Positions 63,072 to 64,000 of a DNA stretch of 64,000 nt are shown in pieces. Under the pieces are notes generated by a model. That model was not told the DNA's origin and did not search any database. It saw only the letters and a program-made list of their open reading frames with translations. Each line of letters starts with the position of its first letter. The stretch's first letter is position 1. The stretch lies in contig NZ_AUHV01000004.1 of NCBI RefSeq assembly GCF_000423365.1, forward strand, positions 1-64,000. Direction: 5' to 3'. Source of the DNA: Maritalea myrionectae DSM 19524. GTDB lineage: Bacteria; Pseudomonadota; Alphaproteobacteria; Rhizobiales; Devosiaceae. The position numbers and the translations under genes are program-made.

Positions 63072-63623
63072 ATGCGTATTACTTGGCTTGGTGAAAATGT
63101 TTTGCGTCTTGAGCTTGGCTTAGAGCATTTTTTGATCGCGAAAAACAAACAAAATATTCAGGATATTGATGCCGGGAAAGCAGCAGGGGCGAAGATCATC
63201 GCCTTTGAGGACGAGCCCACGGCACCTTTTACCGCTTTTTCGGGCCAGGAGCCTGCTGCAAGACCGCGCCGGTTAATCGATCAAGACAATAGTGCCGGTG
63301 ACCTTTATCTGCAGGGCGAAAACTTCCTCCTGATTGACAGGGTGGGGATAGAACGCCTTATCATCGTGATTGATGGGCTGGAAAATGGTATACTGCCTGC
63401 AGATTGGGTATCGGATGCTATAGTCATCATTGCGGCGGCCGAACGAGATGAATTGATTAAGAGCTTTAAAGAAATTAAAGCGAAAAAATCGATGACTATT
63501 CAGCCCAGGCATTACCTTTTGGCCATACCCACGCCGGACGAAGAGCTATTCGAGCGCTTTGTGTGCGCCGTTGGGGATAGTCCCGCTCAAATATTGGAGC
63601 CGGGTTACGCTGTCGAGATTTGA
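63072..63623 (+). CDS. Unknown 183 aa protein, faintly metallo-beta-lactamase-like
   Basis: The opening MRITWLGENVLRLELG resembles the first strands of UlaG-type metallo-beta-lactamase hydrolases (usually WLGH), but the HxHxDH metal site is absent and the protein is short. Later parts (FLLIDRVGIERLIIVIDGLE, then HYLLAIPTPDEELFERF) are not recognised. No signal peptide or membrane segment is seen. It may be a decayed or repurposed hydrolase; function unknown. Confidence 0.65.
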   Translation: MRITWLGENVLRLELGLEHFLIAKNKQNIQDIDAGKAAGAKIIAFEDEPTAPFTAFSGQEPAARPRRLIDQDNSAGDLYLQGENFLLIDRVGIERLIIVIDGLENGILPADWVSDAIVIIAAAERDELIKSFKEIKAKKSMTIQPRHYLLAIPTPDEELFERFVCAVGDSPAQILEPGYAVEI

Positions 63624-63660
63624 TCCCGTCAGTTGAAACAGAAAAGAAAATGGAGGAACC

Positions 63661-64000
63661 TTGCTCTCTAGATTCTTTATTATTTTGGGTTTGCTTGCTG
63701 TGTTTGGGCAGCAAGTAGGTGCCAGCGAGTATGAAGATTTACTCAATGAGATTGTTGCCGGACCGATCGCTGTGGTTGTGAGCCGTGATCAAGTCCGCGC
63801 GGCAATTGCGCGACAGAACGAACAAACCGAGAGCTACTCGCAAAATGAAATCTTGGCGCTGGATGAGAAATGGCGTGCTGAATTGCAAGCGGAGCATCAG
63901 CCCCTAATATCCAATGTCCTCGAGCGGGACCTGTCTGACTATTTAAAGCGTATTCAGCGCAATAGCGAAGGGGTGATCACGGAGATTATCATCACCGATG
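63661..64000 (+). CDS. Secreted protein, 3'-truncated by the window edge
   Basis: The frame is open from a TTG at 63661, behind a clear GGAGG (63652-63656), to the window end (113 codons). A signal peptide is visible (LLSRFFIILGLLAVFGQQVGAS, cleavage near residue 21). The mature part is helical and acidic: VVVSRDQVRAAIARQNEQT, LDEKWRAELQAEHQPLI, then GVITEIIITD, where the window stops. That ending resembles small periplasmic Cache-type sensor proteins, a weak call. The gene lies 37 bases after the unknown gene and may be cotranscribed. Confidence 0.65.
   Translation, partial: MLSRFFIILGLLAVFGQQVGASEYEDLLNEIVAGPIAVVVSRDQVRAAIARQNEQTESYSQNEILALDEKWRAELQAEHQPLISNVLERDLSDYLKRIQRNSEGVITEIIITD

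Noticed and set aside
1-64000. CRISPR arrays, insertion sequences, prophage or attachment sites
   Set aside because: I saw no spaced direct repeats, transposase, integrase or phage structural gene; the tRNA-Leu 3' end is not repeated nearby.

Overview
The window is a stretch of an alphaproteobacterial chromosome, most likely from the Hyphomicrobiales (Rhizobiales) side of the class. The pointers are the cell-cycle proteins MipZ, DivK and PleD, an ATP12-type F1 chaperone, a short (190 aa) adenylate kinase, DUF1489 and DUF3572 proteins, and a pyrB gene paired with an inactive dihydroorotase. A Devosia/Maritalea-like source would fit, but I cannot fix the genus. I saw no insertion sequence, prophage, CRISPR array, rRNA or origin; gene packing is dense throughout.

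Layout. 1-15148 (+): the end of tuf, then the S10, spc and alpha ribosomal clusters in classical order from rpsJ to rplQ, including secY, adk and rpoA, closed by a strong terminator. 15295-20899 (+): a Deg protease, rarA, crcB, an RluC-type pseudouridine synthase, a HAD phosphatase and the ATP12 chaperone. 21024-24065 (-): rimO-folP-folB-folK. 24141-28672 (-): a kinase / M23 / aminotransferase fusion, a DUF4282 membrane protein with a histone-like tail, and lipB. 28808-30760 (+): an orphan FliN-like protein, tRNA-Leu(GAG) and a GT-C glycosyltransferase. 30787-33297 (-): a copper-bufferin type RiPP operon (precursor, MNIO/DUF692 enzyme, DUF2063 partner, DoxX). 33579-36826 (+): mgtE, a 33-codon membrane peptide gene, a DUF1489 gene and mipZ. 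36839-38832 (-): a 95 aa unknown and a DacF-like carboxypeptidase with a SPOR domain. 39106-41925 (+): clpS-clpA. 41981-47610 (-): HIT protein, a hydroxylase/reductase fusion, a FemAB-like acyltransferase, a phosphodiesterase, RidA, DNA polymerase IV and DUF3572. 47704-49492 (+): divK-pleD, followed by a long palindrome and a candidate structured RNA. 49842-51968 (-): rpmG, an acetyltransferase and a GntP-like permease, the last facing a LysR gene (+). 52946-62994 (-): DUF983, rnr, topA, dprA, plsY, the pyrC-like gene, pyrB and ruvX. 63072-64000 (+): a small unknown and the start of a secreted protein.

How the parts fit. Most genes are core: translation, secretion, folate synthesis, pyrimidine synthesis, RNA decay, regulated proteolysis, and asymmetric division control. 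The accessory interest lies in the bufferin operon, the kinase-M23-lyase fusion, the pseudo-dihydroorotase, the isolated FliN-like gene, the 33 aa membrane peptide, the RNA candidate beside rpmG, and the repeated use of Lys/Ala-rich basic C-terminal tails on otherwise unrelated proteins (ClpA, DUF4282 protein, TopA, RNase R).
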